A stretch of DNA of 64,000 nucleotides from Mycolicibacterium litorale. Lineage in GTDB: Bacteria > Actinomycetota > Actinomycetes > Mycobacteriales > Mycobacteriaceae. Every line of letters starts with the position of its first letter. The stretch's first letter is position 1. This document shows, piece by piece, positions 35,299-43,878 of this stretch. Where the stretch lies: assembly GCF_010731695.1 (NCBI RefSeq), contig NZ_AP022586.1:1860001-1924000 (forward strand), in the 5' to 3' direction. Made by a program: the position numbers and the translations under genes. The notes under the pieces are model-generated. The model worked only from the letters and a program-made list of their open reading frames with translations, did no database searches and was not told where the DNA came from.

Positions 35299-38200
35299 TC
35301 AGCCCTCCAGTTCGCCTTCGGTCTCCAGCAGCACCCGGCGTAGCCCGTCGAGGGTGGCGGGGTCGGGCTCGGCCCACATCCCGCGCCCCGCGGCCTCCAG
35401 CAACCGCTCGGCCATCCCGTGCAGCGCCCACGGGTTGGACTCCTCCATGAACTTGCGGTTCTCGGCGTCGAGGACGTACTCCTGCGACAGCCGGTCGTAC
35501 ATCCAGTCCGCCATGACGTGGGCGGTGGCGTCGTAACCGAACAGGTAGTCGACGGTCGCGGCCATCTCGAACGCACCCTTGTACCCGTGCCTGCGCATCG
35601 CGGTGATCCAGCGGGGGTTGACCACGCGGGCACGGAACACCCGGTTGGTCTCCTCGGACAGGGTCCGGGTCCGCACCGCGTCCGGGCGGGTGTTGTCGCC
35701 GATGTAGGCCGCGGGCGCCTTGCCGGTCAGCGCGCGCACGGTGGCGACCATGCCGCCGTGGTACTGGAAGTAGTCGTCGGAGTCGGCGATGTCGTGTTCG
35801 CGGGTGTCGGTGTTCTTGGCGGCCACGGCGATTCGGCGGTAGCTGCGGTTCATGTCGTCGGCGGCGGGTCTGCCGTCCAGGCCGCGTCCGTAGGCGAAGC
35901 CGCCCCACGCGGTGTAGACCTCGGCGAGGTCGGCGTCGTCACGCCAGTTGCGGCTGTCGATCAGCTGCAGCAGTCCGGCGCCGTAGGTCCCGGGCTTGGA
36001 GCCGAAGATCCGTGTGGTGGCACGTCGTTGGTCGCCGTGCTGGGCCAGGTCGGCCCGGGCGTGGGCGCGCACGTAGTTGTCGTCGTCGGATTCGTCGAGG
36101 CCGGCGACGAGGGTGACGGCGTCGTCGAGCATGGCGACCACGTGCGGGAAGGCGTCGCGGAAGAAGCCCGAGATGCGCACGGTGACGTCGATGCGCGGGC
36201 GGCCGAGTTCGGCCAGGTCGATCGGCTCCAGGTCGACCACCCGCCGGGAGGCGTCGTCCCAAGCCGGCCGAACCCCGAGCAGCGCAAGCACTTCGGCGAT
36301 GTCGTCACCGGAGGTGCGCATGGCCGAGGTACCCCACACCGAGAGACCGACCGAACGCGGCCAGGTCCCGTAGTCGTCGCGGTACCGCTCGAGCAGCGAA
36401 TCCGCCATCGCCACACCGGTTTCCCAGGCCAATCTCGACGGCACGGCCTTGGGGTCCACGGAGTAGAAGTTGCGTCCGGTCGGCAGCACGTTGACCAGAC
36501 CCCGCAGCGGCGAACCCGACGGGCCCGCCTCGATGTAGCGGCCCTCGAGGGCGCGCAGCACCTGCGGGATCTCGGTGGCGGTCCCGGCCAAGCGATGCAC
36601 CACCTCGGTGGCGGCGAACCGCAGGATCGCGGCGACCTGCGGGTTGTCGGTGATGCCGTCCACCGCGGCGGCGTCCCAGTCCGCCGCCTGCAGCGCGGCA
36701 ACCAGGTGGCGGGCTTGGGCTTCGACGGCGTCGACGCTGGTGCGCTCGTCGTGGCCGTCTTCGGCCAGGCCGAGGGCCTGACGCAGGCCGGGCAGCGTCT
36801 GCTCGCCACCGAACAGCTGCCGCGCCCGCAGGATCGCCAGCACCAGGTCCAGTTCGGTGTCGCCGGCGGGCGGGGCGCCGAGGATGTGCAGACCGTCGCG
36901 GATCTGGACGTCCTTGATCTCGCACAGCCAGCCGTCGACGTGCAGCAGCATGTCGTCGAACGAGTCCTCGTCGGGCCGCTCCTCCAGACCGAGGTCGTGG
37001 TCCATCTTGGCCGCGCGCATCAGCGTCCAGATCTGTTGGCGCACCGCGGGAAGCTTGTTCGGGTCGAGGGCCGAGACGTTGGCGTGCTCGTCGAGCAGTT
37101 GCTCGAGGCGGGCGATGTCGCCGTAGGACTCGGCCCGCGCCATCGGTGGGATGAGGTGGTCCACCAGCGTCGCGTGCGCGCGCCGCTTGGCCTGGGTCCC
37201 CTCCCCCGGATCGTTGACCAGGAACGGGTAGATGAGCGGCAGATCGCCCAGCGCGGCGTCCGTGCCGCAGGCCGCGGACATGCCGAGCGTCTTGCCGGGC
37301 AGCCATTCGAGGTTGCCGTGCTTGCCGAGGTGCACCACGGCGTCGGCGCCGAATCCGGCGTCGATCCAGCGGTAGGCGGCCAGGTAGTGGTGGCTGGGCG
37401 GAAGGTCGGGGTCGTGGTAGATCGCGACCGGGTTCTCGCCGAACCCGCGGGGCGGCTGCACCATCAGCACGACGTTCCCGGATTGCATTGCCGCGATGAC
37501 GATCTCACCGTCGGGATCCTGGCTGCGATCGACGAACAGCTCGCCGGGGGGCGGCCCCCAGTGCTCGACGACGGCGTCGGTGAGTTCGGGGGGCAGCGTG
37601 TCGAACCACTTGCGGTATTCGCGGGCGGACAGCCGGATCGGGTTGCCGGTCAGCTGCCCGTCGGTGAGCCAGTCCGGATCCTGGCCGCCGCGTTCGATGA
37701 GGGCGTGGATCAGCGCATCGCCATCGCCTGCTTCCACTCCCGGCACGGCACCGATGTCGTAGCCGGCGTCGCGCATCGCGCGGAGCAGCGCCACCGCACT
37801 GGCCGGGGTGTCGAGCCCGACGGCGTTGCCGATGCGGGCGTGCTTGGTCGGGTAGGCGGAGAACACCACCGCGATACGCTTGTCGGACACGGGAATTCGC
37901 CGCAGTCGGGCGTGCCGCAGAGCGATACCGGCGACCCGGGCGCATCGTTCGGGGTCGGCGACGTAGGAGATTAGCCCCTCGCTGTCGATCTCTTTGAACG
38001 AGAACGGCACCGTGATCACGCGCCCGTCGAATTCGGGGACGGCCACCTGGGTGGCGACGTCGAGCGGCGAGAGGCCGTCGTCGTTGTCACTCCACTGCGC
38101 ACGGGAACTGGTCAGGCACAGGCCCTGCAGGATCGGCACGTCCAGCGCGGCGAGGTGCGCGACGTCCCAGCTGTCGTCGCTGCCTCCGGCGCCCACCGCG

Positions 38201-38883
38201 GCCGGAGTGGCCGCACCCGCGGCGAGCACCGTGGTGATCAGCGCATCGGCGGAGCCCAGCAGCGCCAGCAGGTCCGGTTCGGCGGTGCGCAACGATGCGC
38301 AGTACACCGGCAGCGGCCGTCCGCCGAGCGCCTCGATCGCATCGCACAGCGCTTCGATGTAGGCGGTGTTGCCGGCCAGCTGTTGAGCCCGGTAGTAGAG
38401 GACGGCGACAGTGGGGCCGTCGGTCGCCGGGGCGTCGCGCTCGAGCACTCCCCAGGTCGGCGTGGTGACGGGCGGCGCGAAGCCGAAGCCGGTCATCAGC
38501 AGCGTGTCGCACAGGAACGCGTGTAGCTGGCGCAGGTTGTCGACGCCGCCCTGGGCGAGGTAGACGTGCGCCTGCAGCGCGGCGCCCTGGGGAACGGTCG
38601 AGTGCCGCATCAACTCCGCGTCGGGCGCCTGCTCCCCGCTGACGACCACGGTGGGCAGCCCGCGGGCCACGACCGTGTCGATACCGTCCTGCCACGCGCG
38701 GTAACCGCCGAGAATGCGGATGACCACGGCGTCGGCCTCGTCGAGCAACTCCTCGAGCTCACCGGCCACCAGCCGGGAGGGATTCGCCCAGCGATACCGT
38801 GCCCCGCTGGAGCGGGCGGTGATCAGGTCGGTGTCAGAAGTCGACAGCAGTAGAACGGTCGGCGCGGAGTGCGGCGGGGTCAC
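35299..38883 (-). CDS. cobN: Cobaltochelatase subunit CobN
   Basis: 1194-residue large subunit of the aerobic ATP-dependent cobaltochelatase, which inserts cobalt into hydrogenobyrinic acid a,c-diamide with CobS and CobT. The length is normal. Conserved stretches include VHLGKHGNLEWLPGKT, FDGRVITVPFSFKE, YPTKHARIGNAVGLDTPAS and WGTSAMRTSGDDIAEVL. The CobS and CobT partners are not in the window. The gene is preceded by a small membrane-peptide gene at 38911-39018, 27 bases upstream, and followed by two F420-type reductases. Confidence 0.97.
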   Translation of the reverse strand: MTPPHSAPTVLLLSTSDTDLITARSSGARYRWANPSRLVAGELEELLDEADAVVIRILGGYRAWQDGIDTVVARGLPTVVVSGEQAPDAELMRHSTVPQGAALQAHVYLAQGGVDNLRQLHAFLCDTLLMTGFGFAPPVTTPTWGVLERDAPATDGPTVAVLYYRAQQLAGNTAYIEALCDAIEALGGRPLPVYCASLRTAEPDLLALLGSADALITTVLAAGAATPAAVGAGGSDDSWDVAHLAALDVPILQGLCLTSSRAQWSDNDDGLSPLDVATQVAVPEFDGRVITVPFSFKEIDSEGLISYVADPERCARVAGIALRHARLRRIPVSDKRIAVVFSAYPTKHARIGNAVGLDTPASAVALLRAMRDAGYDIGAVPGVEAGDGDALIHALIERGGQDPDWLTDGQLTGNPIRLSAREYRKWFDTLPPELTDAVVEHWGPPPGELFVDRSQDPDGEIVIAAMQSGNVVLMVQPPRGFGENPVAIYHDPDLPPSHHYLAAYRWIDAGFGADAVVHLGKHGNLEWLPGKTLGMSAACGTDAALGDLPLIYPFLVNDPGEGTQAKRRAHATLVDHLIPPMARAESYGDIARLEQLLDEHANVSALDPNKLPAVRQQIWTLMRAAKMDHDLGLEERPDEDSFDDMLLHVDGWLCEIKDVQIRDGLHILGAPPAGDTELDLVLAILRARQLFGGEQTLPGLRQALGLAEDGHDERTSVDAVEAQARHLVAALQAADWDAAAVDGITDNPQVAAILRFAATEVVHRLAGTATEIPQVLRALEGRYIEAGPSGSPLRGLVNVLPTGRNFYSVDPKAVPSRLAWETGVAMADSLLERYRDDYGTWPRSVGLSVWGTSAMRTSGDDIAEVLALLGVRPAWDDASRRVVDLEPIDLAELGRPRIDVTVRISGFFRDAFPHVVAMLDDAVTLVAGLDESDDDNYVRAHARADLAQHGDQRRATTRIFGSKPGTYGAGLLQLIDSRNWRDDADLAEVYTAWGGFAYGRGLDGRPAADDMNRSYRRIAVAAKNTDTREHDIADSDDYFQYHGGMVATVRALTGKAPAAYIGDNTRPDAVRTRTLSEETNRVFRARVVNPRWITAMRRHGYKGAFEMAATVDYLFGYDATAHVMADWMYDRLSQEYVLDAENRKFMEESNPWALHGMAERLLEAAGRGMWAEPDPATLDGLRRVLLETEGELEG

Positions 38884-38910
38884 TCACCATTCGTACCCCA
38901 CCGCGTCGGC

Positions 38911-39018
38911 TCAGCGGTCCGAGCCACCCCACCGGCGGTACCACGACTGCTGGTAGGGCAGGCCGAGAAGGGTGACGAGAACGAACAGCGCCACAGCCAT
39001 GACGATCAGAGCGGACAT
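38911..39018 (-). CDS. 35-residue single-span membrane peptide upstream of cobN
   Basis: A short reading frame coding 35 residues: a hydrophobic helix at residues 3-20 (ALIVMAVALFVLVTLLGL) followed by an aromatic and basic tail (PYQQSWYRRWGG, then SDR). A good ribosome-binding site (AAAGGGG, 6 bases from the ATG) and the location in an otherwise empty gap support expression. Single-span topology with a positively charged C-terminus suggests the tail faces the cytoplasm. It is on the cobN strand, 27 bases before cobN, and may be co-transcribed with it. Function is unknown; a link to cobalt uptake or chelation is only positional. Confidence 0.68.
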   Translation of the reverse strand: MSALIVMAVALFVLVTLLGLPYQQSWYRRWGGSDR

Positions 39019-39041
39019 AGTGGACCCCTTTCACGATTGTT

Positions 39042-39062
39042 ACCGGTACCCGCGGTATCGGT
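39042..39062. promoter_or_regulatory. Inverted repeat upstream of the small membrane peptide and cobN
   Basis: ACCGGTACC and GGTATCGGT, separated by CGC, pair in 8 of 9 positions. The element lies 23 bases before the ATG of the 35-residue peptide gene, close to where a repressor would block initiation. No cobalamin-riboswitch features were found in this gap, so protein control is the simpler idea. Confidence 0.4.
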
Positions 39063-39169
39063 TCAATCGCAACGTACGTCCCCGCCGGGTCCCCGGCCAG
39101 TGAATGTGCGGGACGGAATAGCCGGCAGCAGCAAATGACCTATGTCACACTTCCCGGCATTCGGCCAGT

Positions 39170-40189
39170 TCAGGCGGGGGTGACGAACCCTTCGGCGACC
39201 ATCCAGTCGCGGGCCACCATGGCCGGGTCGCGGCCGTCGACGTCGACCTGCTTATTCATCTCGATGATCGCGTCGTTCGTCAGCGCGGCGGTGACCGGTG
39301 CAGTGACGTCGGCGATCTCGGGGTGGGCGTCGAAGAATTCCCGCTTCATGGTGACCGACGGGTTGTAGTGCGCGAAGAACTGTTTGTCGTCGGTGAGCAC
39401 GGTCAGGTCCAGCGCGGCGATCCGGCCGTCGGTGGTGAACACCTCACCGAAATCGCACTGGCGGGCGTCGGCGGTGGCCTGGTAGATGATGCCCACCTGC
39501 AGGATCGGCGTCTGAGCGCGCGCGGCGTCGAAACCGTAGGCGGCGGCCATGCCCGGGAAGCCGTCCTGACGGGCACGGAACTCGGTGTCGACGCACGTCT
39601 TGGCCGCGGCCGGGTTGGTCCGCACCAGGTCGGCGTACTGCGACAGCGTGCGCACCCCGGTGCGTTCGACGACCTGCTTGCTGGCCGCCAGGGCGTACGT
39701 GTCGTCCATCGGTCCGGGTTCGAGCCACACCATGCCGTTGCGCTCGAGGTCCTCGTCGCGCACCGCTTCGAACTGTTCGCGGGTGTTCGGGATCGGCTTC
39801 TCGTGACCGAGGTAGTTGATCCACGCGTTGCCGGTGAACTCGTAGGCGACGTCGACCTGACCGGACAGTTGCGCTTCGCGGGTGCTGCGCGAACCCACGA
39901 TGCCGGTCAGGTCGCGCACGTCGGCGCCGGCGGCCATCAAGGTGAATTCGAGGATGTACCCGAGGATGACCTGCTCGGTGTACTCCTTGGAGCCGACGGT
40001 GATCAACGCACCCTCGAGCCCGGGAGTCGGCGTCACCGACCCGGGCCCGACCTTCAGCGGTACGGAGCCGCCGGAGCCGAGCCCGCACCCACTGACCGCC
40101 AAGACGATCGCGCACGCGAGGGCTACAGCGCGATTTCGGCGTGGCTGGTCGCGCCGGGCGCGACTGCGCACGCCGAAATCCCCGCTCAT
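39170..40189 (-). CDS. proX: Glycine betaine/osmoprotectant-binding lipoprotein
   Basis: 339-residue binding protein of the OpuBC/ProX type. The lipobox VSGC is at about residues 32-35 after a hydrophobic stretch (VALACAIVLAV). The ligand domain shows VGSKEYTEQVILGYILEF, DVAYEFTGNAW and GMVWLEPGP. The region before the signal sequence (residues 4-19) is coded by a 49-base palindrome and is strongly basic (RSRARRDQPRRNR), an odd extension for a lipoprotein. It is the last gene of the proZ-V-W-X operon and overlaps proW by 4 bases. Confidence 0.9.
   Translation of the reverse strand: MSGDFGVRSRARRDQPRRNRAVALACAIVLAVSGCGLGSGGSVPLKVGPGSVTPTPGLEGALITVGSKEYTEQVILGYILEFTLMAAGADVRDLTGIVGSRSTREAQLSGQVDVAYEFTGNAWINYLGHEKPIPNTREQFEAVRDEDLERNGMVWLEPGPMDDTYALAASKQVVERTGVRTLSQYADLVRTNPAAAKTCVDTEFRARQDGFPGMAAAYGFDAARAQTPILQVGIIYQATADARQCDFGEVFTTDGRIAALDLTVLTDDKQFFAHYNPSVTMKREFFDAHPEIADVTAPVTAALTNDAIIEMNKQVDVDGRDPAMVARDWMVAEGFVTPA
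40132..40180. repeat. 49-base near-perfect palindrome inside the proX coding sequence
   Basis: Outer arms GATTTCGGCGTG / CACGCCGAAATC pair perfectly over 12 bases, and inner arms GTCGCGCC / GGCGCGAC over 8. A 4-base mismatch bulge separates the two stems and one base forms the loop. It codes for the basic segment before the ProX signal peptide. It looks like a mobile palindromic repeat inserted in frame. Confidence 0.75.
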
Positions 40190-40965
40190 CGCAGCCCCTT
40201 GGGGTTGAGGAAGAACTCCGCCAGCCCGCCCAGCCAGTCGACCAGCAGCGCCAGGCAGACGGCGAGCACACTGCCGAGGATGAGCGTCACGTCGTCCTGG
40301 AGCTTGTAACCGGTGTCGATGAGGATGCCGAGCCCGCCCGCGTTGACCAGGAACGACAGCGTCGCCGTGCCGACCGCGAGCACCAGCGACGTGCGCAGGC
40401 CCGCGAGGATGTAAGGCACCGCGAGCGGGAGCTCGACCCGCAGCAGCAGCCCGCTCCGCGACATCCCCTGTCCCAGACCGGCGTCGATGAGCGACCGGTC
40501 CACCTGGTCGAGGCCCAGAATGGTGCTCGCCAGCACCGGAAGCAGTGAGTACAGCGCGATCGGCAGGACACCGATCCAGAAGCCGGTCCGCGCGGTGACG
40601 AGGAAGAGCAGCACGAGCAGACCGATCGCTGGCGCCGCCTGCCCGATGTTCGCCACCCCGATGAACAACGGGCGCAACGCTTTTGCGCCCGGTCTGGTGA
40701 CCAGGATGCCCAGCGGCACACCGACGGCGAGCACGATGGTGGTCACCGCGGCGGTGATGAGCAGGTGCTGCCAGATCAGGGTCGCGACGTTGCCGGGGTT
40801 GATGTTCTCCTGCTGGGTCGCCGTGAGATCGCGGTTGAACGCCCAGAACACCACCGCCGCGCCGACCACGAGCACGAGCGCCGGCTGGATGAGCAGCCGG
40901 AGCCGTTCCCCCGAGGTGGTGGCGGGCGTCTTCCCGGTCTGAACCCGATCGGCGACGGTGCTCAC
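40186..40965 (-). CDS. proW: Osmoprotectant ABC transporter permease
   Basis: 259 residues, GTG start, with about six membrane segments. The EAA-type loop is SLIDAGLGQGMSRSGLLLRVELP, typical of OpuBB/ProW permeases. A hydrophilic N-terminus (about 30 residues) precedes the first segment, and ENINPGNVATLIWQHL lies outside after it. It overlaps proV and proX by 4 bases each. With the second permease (42134-42787) it forms the membrane channel of a four-component ABC importer comparable to M. tuberculosis ProXVWZ (Rv3756c-Rv3759c). Confidence 0.9.
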   Translation of the reverse strand: MSTVADRVQTGKTPATTSGERLRLLIQPALVLVVGAAVVFWAFNRDLTATQQENINPGNVATLIWQHLLITAAVTTIVLAVGVPLGILVTRPGAKALRPLFIGVANIGQAAPAIGLLVLLFLVTARTGFWIGVLPIALYSLLPVLASTILGLDQVDRSLIDAGLGQGMSRSGLLLRVELPLAVPYILAGLRTSLVLAVGTATLSFLVNAGGLGILIDTGYKLQDDVTLILGSVLAVCLALLVDWLGGLAEFFLNPKGLR

Positions 40966-42137
40966 GGCTCGGAGGTCTCCGCGTTCGCCTCCGCGCGCAG
41001 CCGGGTGATCGTGTCGATGAGCGTGTCGAGGGTGACCACACCGGCGTAGCGGCCGCTGGGGCCGGTCACCACCGCCGACGCGTGCTGTTCGGCGAGGATC
41101 GCCTCCAGCGCGTCCTCCAGTGTCGAGTGTGTGCTGACGACGTCGAGGTCCTCCACCGCGTCCGACAGCGTCGCCGCGTGCCGCAACCGTGATTCGCGCA
41201 CCCACTTGACCGGCCGGTGCCGCTGGTCGACCACGACCGCCCAGTCGAATTCGCAGTCCGCCAACTTGGTGCGGACCTGCTCGACGGTGTCGTCGGCCGA
41301 CACCGCCAGGTGGTCGCGCAGCTCGACGTCCTTGATGCGCATCAGACCGAGTTGACGCAGGGAGGCGCCGGATCCGACGAATCCGGCGACCGTGTCGTCG
41401 GCCGGGCTGGCCAGGATCGTCTGCGGGGTGTCGTACTGCAGCACCTTCGATCGAGGGCCCAGCACGGCGATCCGGTCGCCGAGTTTGACCGCCTCCCCGA
41501 AGTCGTGGGTGACGAACACGATGGTCTTGCGCAATTCGGTTTGCAGACGCAGCAATTCGTCCTGCAGTGTGCTGCGGGTGATCGGGTCGACGGCGCCGAA
41601 CGGCTCGTCCATCAACAGCACCGGCGGGTCGGCGGCCAGTGCGCGCGCGACACCGACACGCTGCTGCTGACCACCGGAGAGCTGACGGGGATACCGGTCG
41701 GCGTACTGCCCCGGTTCCAGACCCACCAGGTCGAGCAGTTCGTCGACCCGCGAGTCGATGCGCTTGCGGTCCCAGCGCAGCAGTCCGGGCACCAGACCGA
41801 CATTCTGGCGGATCGTCATGTGCGGGAACAGGCCCGCCTGCTGGATCGAGTAGCCGATCTTGCGCCGCAGTTCGGTGGGTTTGATCGACAGCGCATCCTG
41901 GTCGCCGATGCGGATCCGGCCCGAGGTCGGCTCGGAGAGCCGGTTGATCATCCGCATCATCGTCGTCTTGCCGCATCCGGACGGGCCGACGAACACGACG
42001 ATCTCGCCGGCCGGGATGTCCAGCGACGCATCGTCGACCGCCGGCGTGGTGGCACCCGGATAGATCTTGGACACGTGGTCGAGTTCGATGCGCACGCCCG
42101 AGGGATCGGTCACCGTCGCGCCGTTCTGTGTTGTCAT
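40962..42137 (-). CDS. proV: Osmoprotectant ABC transporter ATP-binding protein with CBS domains
   Basis: 391 residues. The ABC domain occupies residues 12 to about 250, with Walker A GPSGCGKTT, signature LSGGQQQRV and Walker B VLLMDEPFG. A CBS-domain pair follows at about residues 265-385 (DDTVEQVRTKLADCEFDWAV in two parts and TLEDALEAILAEQHASAVV), as in OpuA/ProV ATPases that sense ionic strength or cyclic dinucleotides. The ATG at 42137 overlaps the stop of the proZ gene by 4 bases. Confidence 0.93.
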   Translation of the reverse strand: MTTQNGATVTDPSGVRIELDHVSKIYPGATTPAVDDASLDIPAGEIVVFVGPSGCGKTTMMRMINRLSEPTSGRIRIGDQDALSIKPTELRRKIGYSIQQAGLFPHMTIRQNVGLVPGLLRWDRKRIDSRVDELLDLVGLEPGQYADRYPRQLSGGQQQRVGVARALAADPPVLLMDEPFGAVDPITRSTLQDELLRLQTELRKTIVFVTHDFGEAVKLGDRIAVLGPRSKVLQYDTPQTILASPADDTVAGFVGSGASLRQLGLMRIKDVELRDHLAVSADDTVEQVRTKLADCEFDWAVVVDQRHRPVKWVRESRLRHAATLSDAVEDLDVVSTHSTLEDALEAILAEQHASAVVTGPSGRYAGVVTLDTLIDTITRLRAEANAETSEP

Positions 42138-42787
42138 CGAATGCCTTTCGATGTGGTGAGCCGCCCGATCAGCACGAGCACGGCATCGAGGACCAGTGCG
42201 AGGATGACGATGAGCAGCGTTCCGGTCAGCGCCATCGGTACGGCGGTGGGGCTGCCGACCCGTGCCAGCCCGGCGAAGATCAGGTTTCCGAGCCCGGGGC
42301 CTTTGACGTAGGCGGCGATGGCCAGCACGCCCATCGACATCTGGGTGCTGATCCGCATGGCCGACAGGATCGACGGCCACACCAGCCGCAGTTCGACACG
42401 CCGCAGCGTGGCCAGCCGGCTCATGCCGATCCCCCGCGCGGCGTCGGTGAGCGCCGGGTCGACCGCGTTGAGCCCGACGATCGTGTTCCGGATGATCGGC
42501 AGCAGCGAGTACAGCACCAGCGCCGCCACACTGGGGACCACACCGAGGCCGAACAGCGGGATCAGCAGACCCAGCAGTGCGAACGCCGGCACCGTCAGGA
42601 TCACGCTGGAGGTCGCGGTGGCGAGGTTGGCCGCGGCGGTGTTCCGGTACGTCAGCACTCCAACCGCGACACCGATGACCGTCGCGATGAGCACGCTCTG
42701 CACCACCGCGCTGACATGCTGGTAGGAGTCGAAGATCAGCTGCGCCTGGTGGCTGGTGAGGTAGTCCCACAGCTCCCGCACAACCAC
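42134..42787 (-). CDS. proZ: Osmoprotectant ABC transporter permease
   Basis: 217 residues, GTG start, with five to six membrane segments. The EAA-type loop reads ALTDAARGIGMSRLATLRRVELR in two overlapping parts; AAANLATATSSVILTVPAFALLG is typical of the family. It is the first gene of the operon and lies divergent from the TauD-type dioxygenase with a 144-base gap in which no operator was clear. The presence of two different permease genes matches four-gene OpuB/OpuC systems. Confidence 0.9.
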   Translation of the reverse strand: MVVRELWDYLTSHQAQLIFDSYQHVSAVVQSVLIATVIGVAVGVLTYRNTAAANLATATSSVILTVPAFALLGLLIPLFGLGVVPSVAALVLYSLLPIIRNTIVGLNAVDPALTDAARGIGMSRLATLRRVELRLVWPSILSAMRISTQMSMGVLAIAAYVKGPGLGNLIFAGLARVGSPTAVPMALTGTLLIVILALVLDAVLVLIGRLTTSKGIR

Positions 42788-42931
42788 CTCCGCATGTTCG
42801 GGCTCGTTGAGTGCCGGATTTGCTGGTACCCCCGGTTGCAGGAAACGAAACAGACCGCAGATCGCCCAGGGTTCGGTTCGCCATGAGTCAAACCATGGTG
42901 CGGCGCGGCCGCGGCGGCCACCCTGACCGGC

Positions 42932-43849
42932 ATGTCGTTACGAGTGGTGAAGTTGGGCGCGAACATCGGTGCCCGGATCGACGGTGTCCGACTCGGCGGC
43001 GGGCTCGACCCCGCGACGGTGGCCGCGATCAACGAGGCGTTGCTCGAACACAAGGTCATCTTCTTTCGCGGCCAGCACCACCTCGACGACGACGGGCAGC
43101 TGGCGTTCGCTCGAAGGCTCGGCACCCCGACGACGGCCCATCCCACGGTCACCTCGCGCGGGCACCGGATCCTGCCGATCGACTCCCGCTACGACAAGGC
43201 CAACAGCTGGCACACCGACGTCACCTTCGTCGACCGCATCCCCAAAGCCTCGCTGCTGCGGGCGGTGACGCTGCCGGAGTACGGCGGGACCACGACGTGG
43301 GCGTCGACGGAGGCGGCCTACGACCAGCTGCCCGCGCCGTTGCGCGCGCTGGTCGAGAACCTCTGGGCCGTGCACACCAACCAGTTCGACTACGCCGCCG
43401 ACTACGACGGCCGGCGTGAGGCTCTGGCCGACACCGAACGCGAGTACCGCGAGGAGTTCGTGTCGGAGTACTTCGAGACCGAGCATCCGGTGGTGCGGGT
43501 GCACCCGGAGACCGGTCGTAAGGTCCTGCTGCTCGGCCACTTCATCAAACAGTTCGTCGGCTTCGGTGTCGCGGAGTCGACCGCGCTGCTCGCCCTGCTG
43601 CAGAACCGGGTCACCAAACTGGAGAACACCGTGCGGTGGAGCTGGGAGCCCGGGGATCTCGCGGTGTGGGACAACCGCGCCACCCAGCACTACGCGGTGG
43701 CCGACTACGACGATCAGTACCGCCGGCTGAGCCGGGTCACGCTCGCCGGCGACATCCCGGTCGACGTGTACGGAGAGCACAGCAGGGCGATCGTCGGAGA
43801 TGCCTCCGGTTACTCCGAGGTCGTGACGCCCATCGCGCTGGCGAGCTGA
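42932..43849 (+). CDS. TauD/TfdA-type 2-oxoglutarate dioxygenase, probably for sulfonates or sulfate esters
   Basis: 305-residue Fe(II)/2-oxoglutarate enzyme. Iron ligands are HTD in SWHTDVTF and the distal His in RATQHYAV. The 2-oxoglutarate-binding arginine is in YRRLSRVTL. The general sequence is close to M. tuberculosis Rv3406, an alkyl sulfate dioxygenase, so release of sulfite or sulfate from organic sulfur is the best guess. It is not near the ssu operon (22.8-26.6 kb) and has no transporter of its own; its neighbours are the osmoprotectant operon and cobG. Confidence 0.88.
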   Translation: MSLRVVKLGANIGARIDGVRLGGGLDPATVAAINEALLEHKVIFFRGQHHLDDDGQLAFARRLGTPTTAHPTVTSRGHRILPIDSRYDKANSWHTDVTFVDRIPKASLLRAVTLPEYGGTTTWASTEAAYDQLPAPLRALVENLWAVHTNQFDYAADYDGRREALADTEREYREEFVSEYFETEHPVVRVHPETGRKVLLLGHFIKQFVGFGVAESTALLALLQNRVTKLENTVRWSWEPGDLAVWDNRATQHYAVADYDDQYRRLSRVTLAGDIPVDVYGEHSRAIVGDASGYSEVVTPIALAS

Positions 43850-43878
43850 CCTCGCGCCGGTCAATAGAATGGCCGGCA

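Noticed and set aside
35419..37974. An 851-residue open frame opposite cobN
   Set aside because: It lies fully antisense to a well-supported cobN and has the Arg/Gly/Val-rich composition expected from the complement of GC-rich codons, with no recognisable domain.
39019..39169. Cobalamin riboswitch before the peptide gene and cobN
   Set aside because: The gap is only 151 bases and I could not find the conserved B12-box or its surrounding helices; only a short inverted repeat is present.
42788..42931. Cobalamin riboswitch or operator between proZ and the dioxygenase
   Set aside because: No conserved riboswitch core and no convincing symmetrical site were seen in this 144-base divergent gap.
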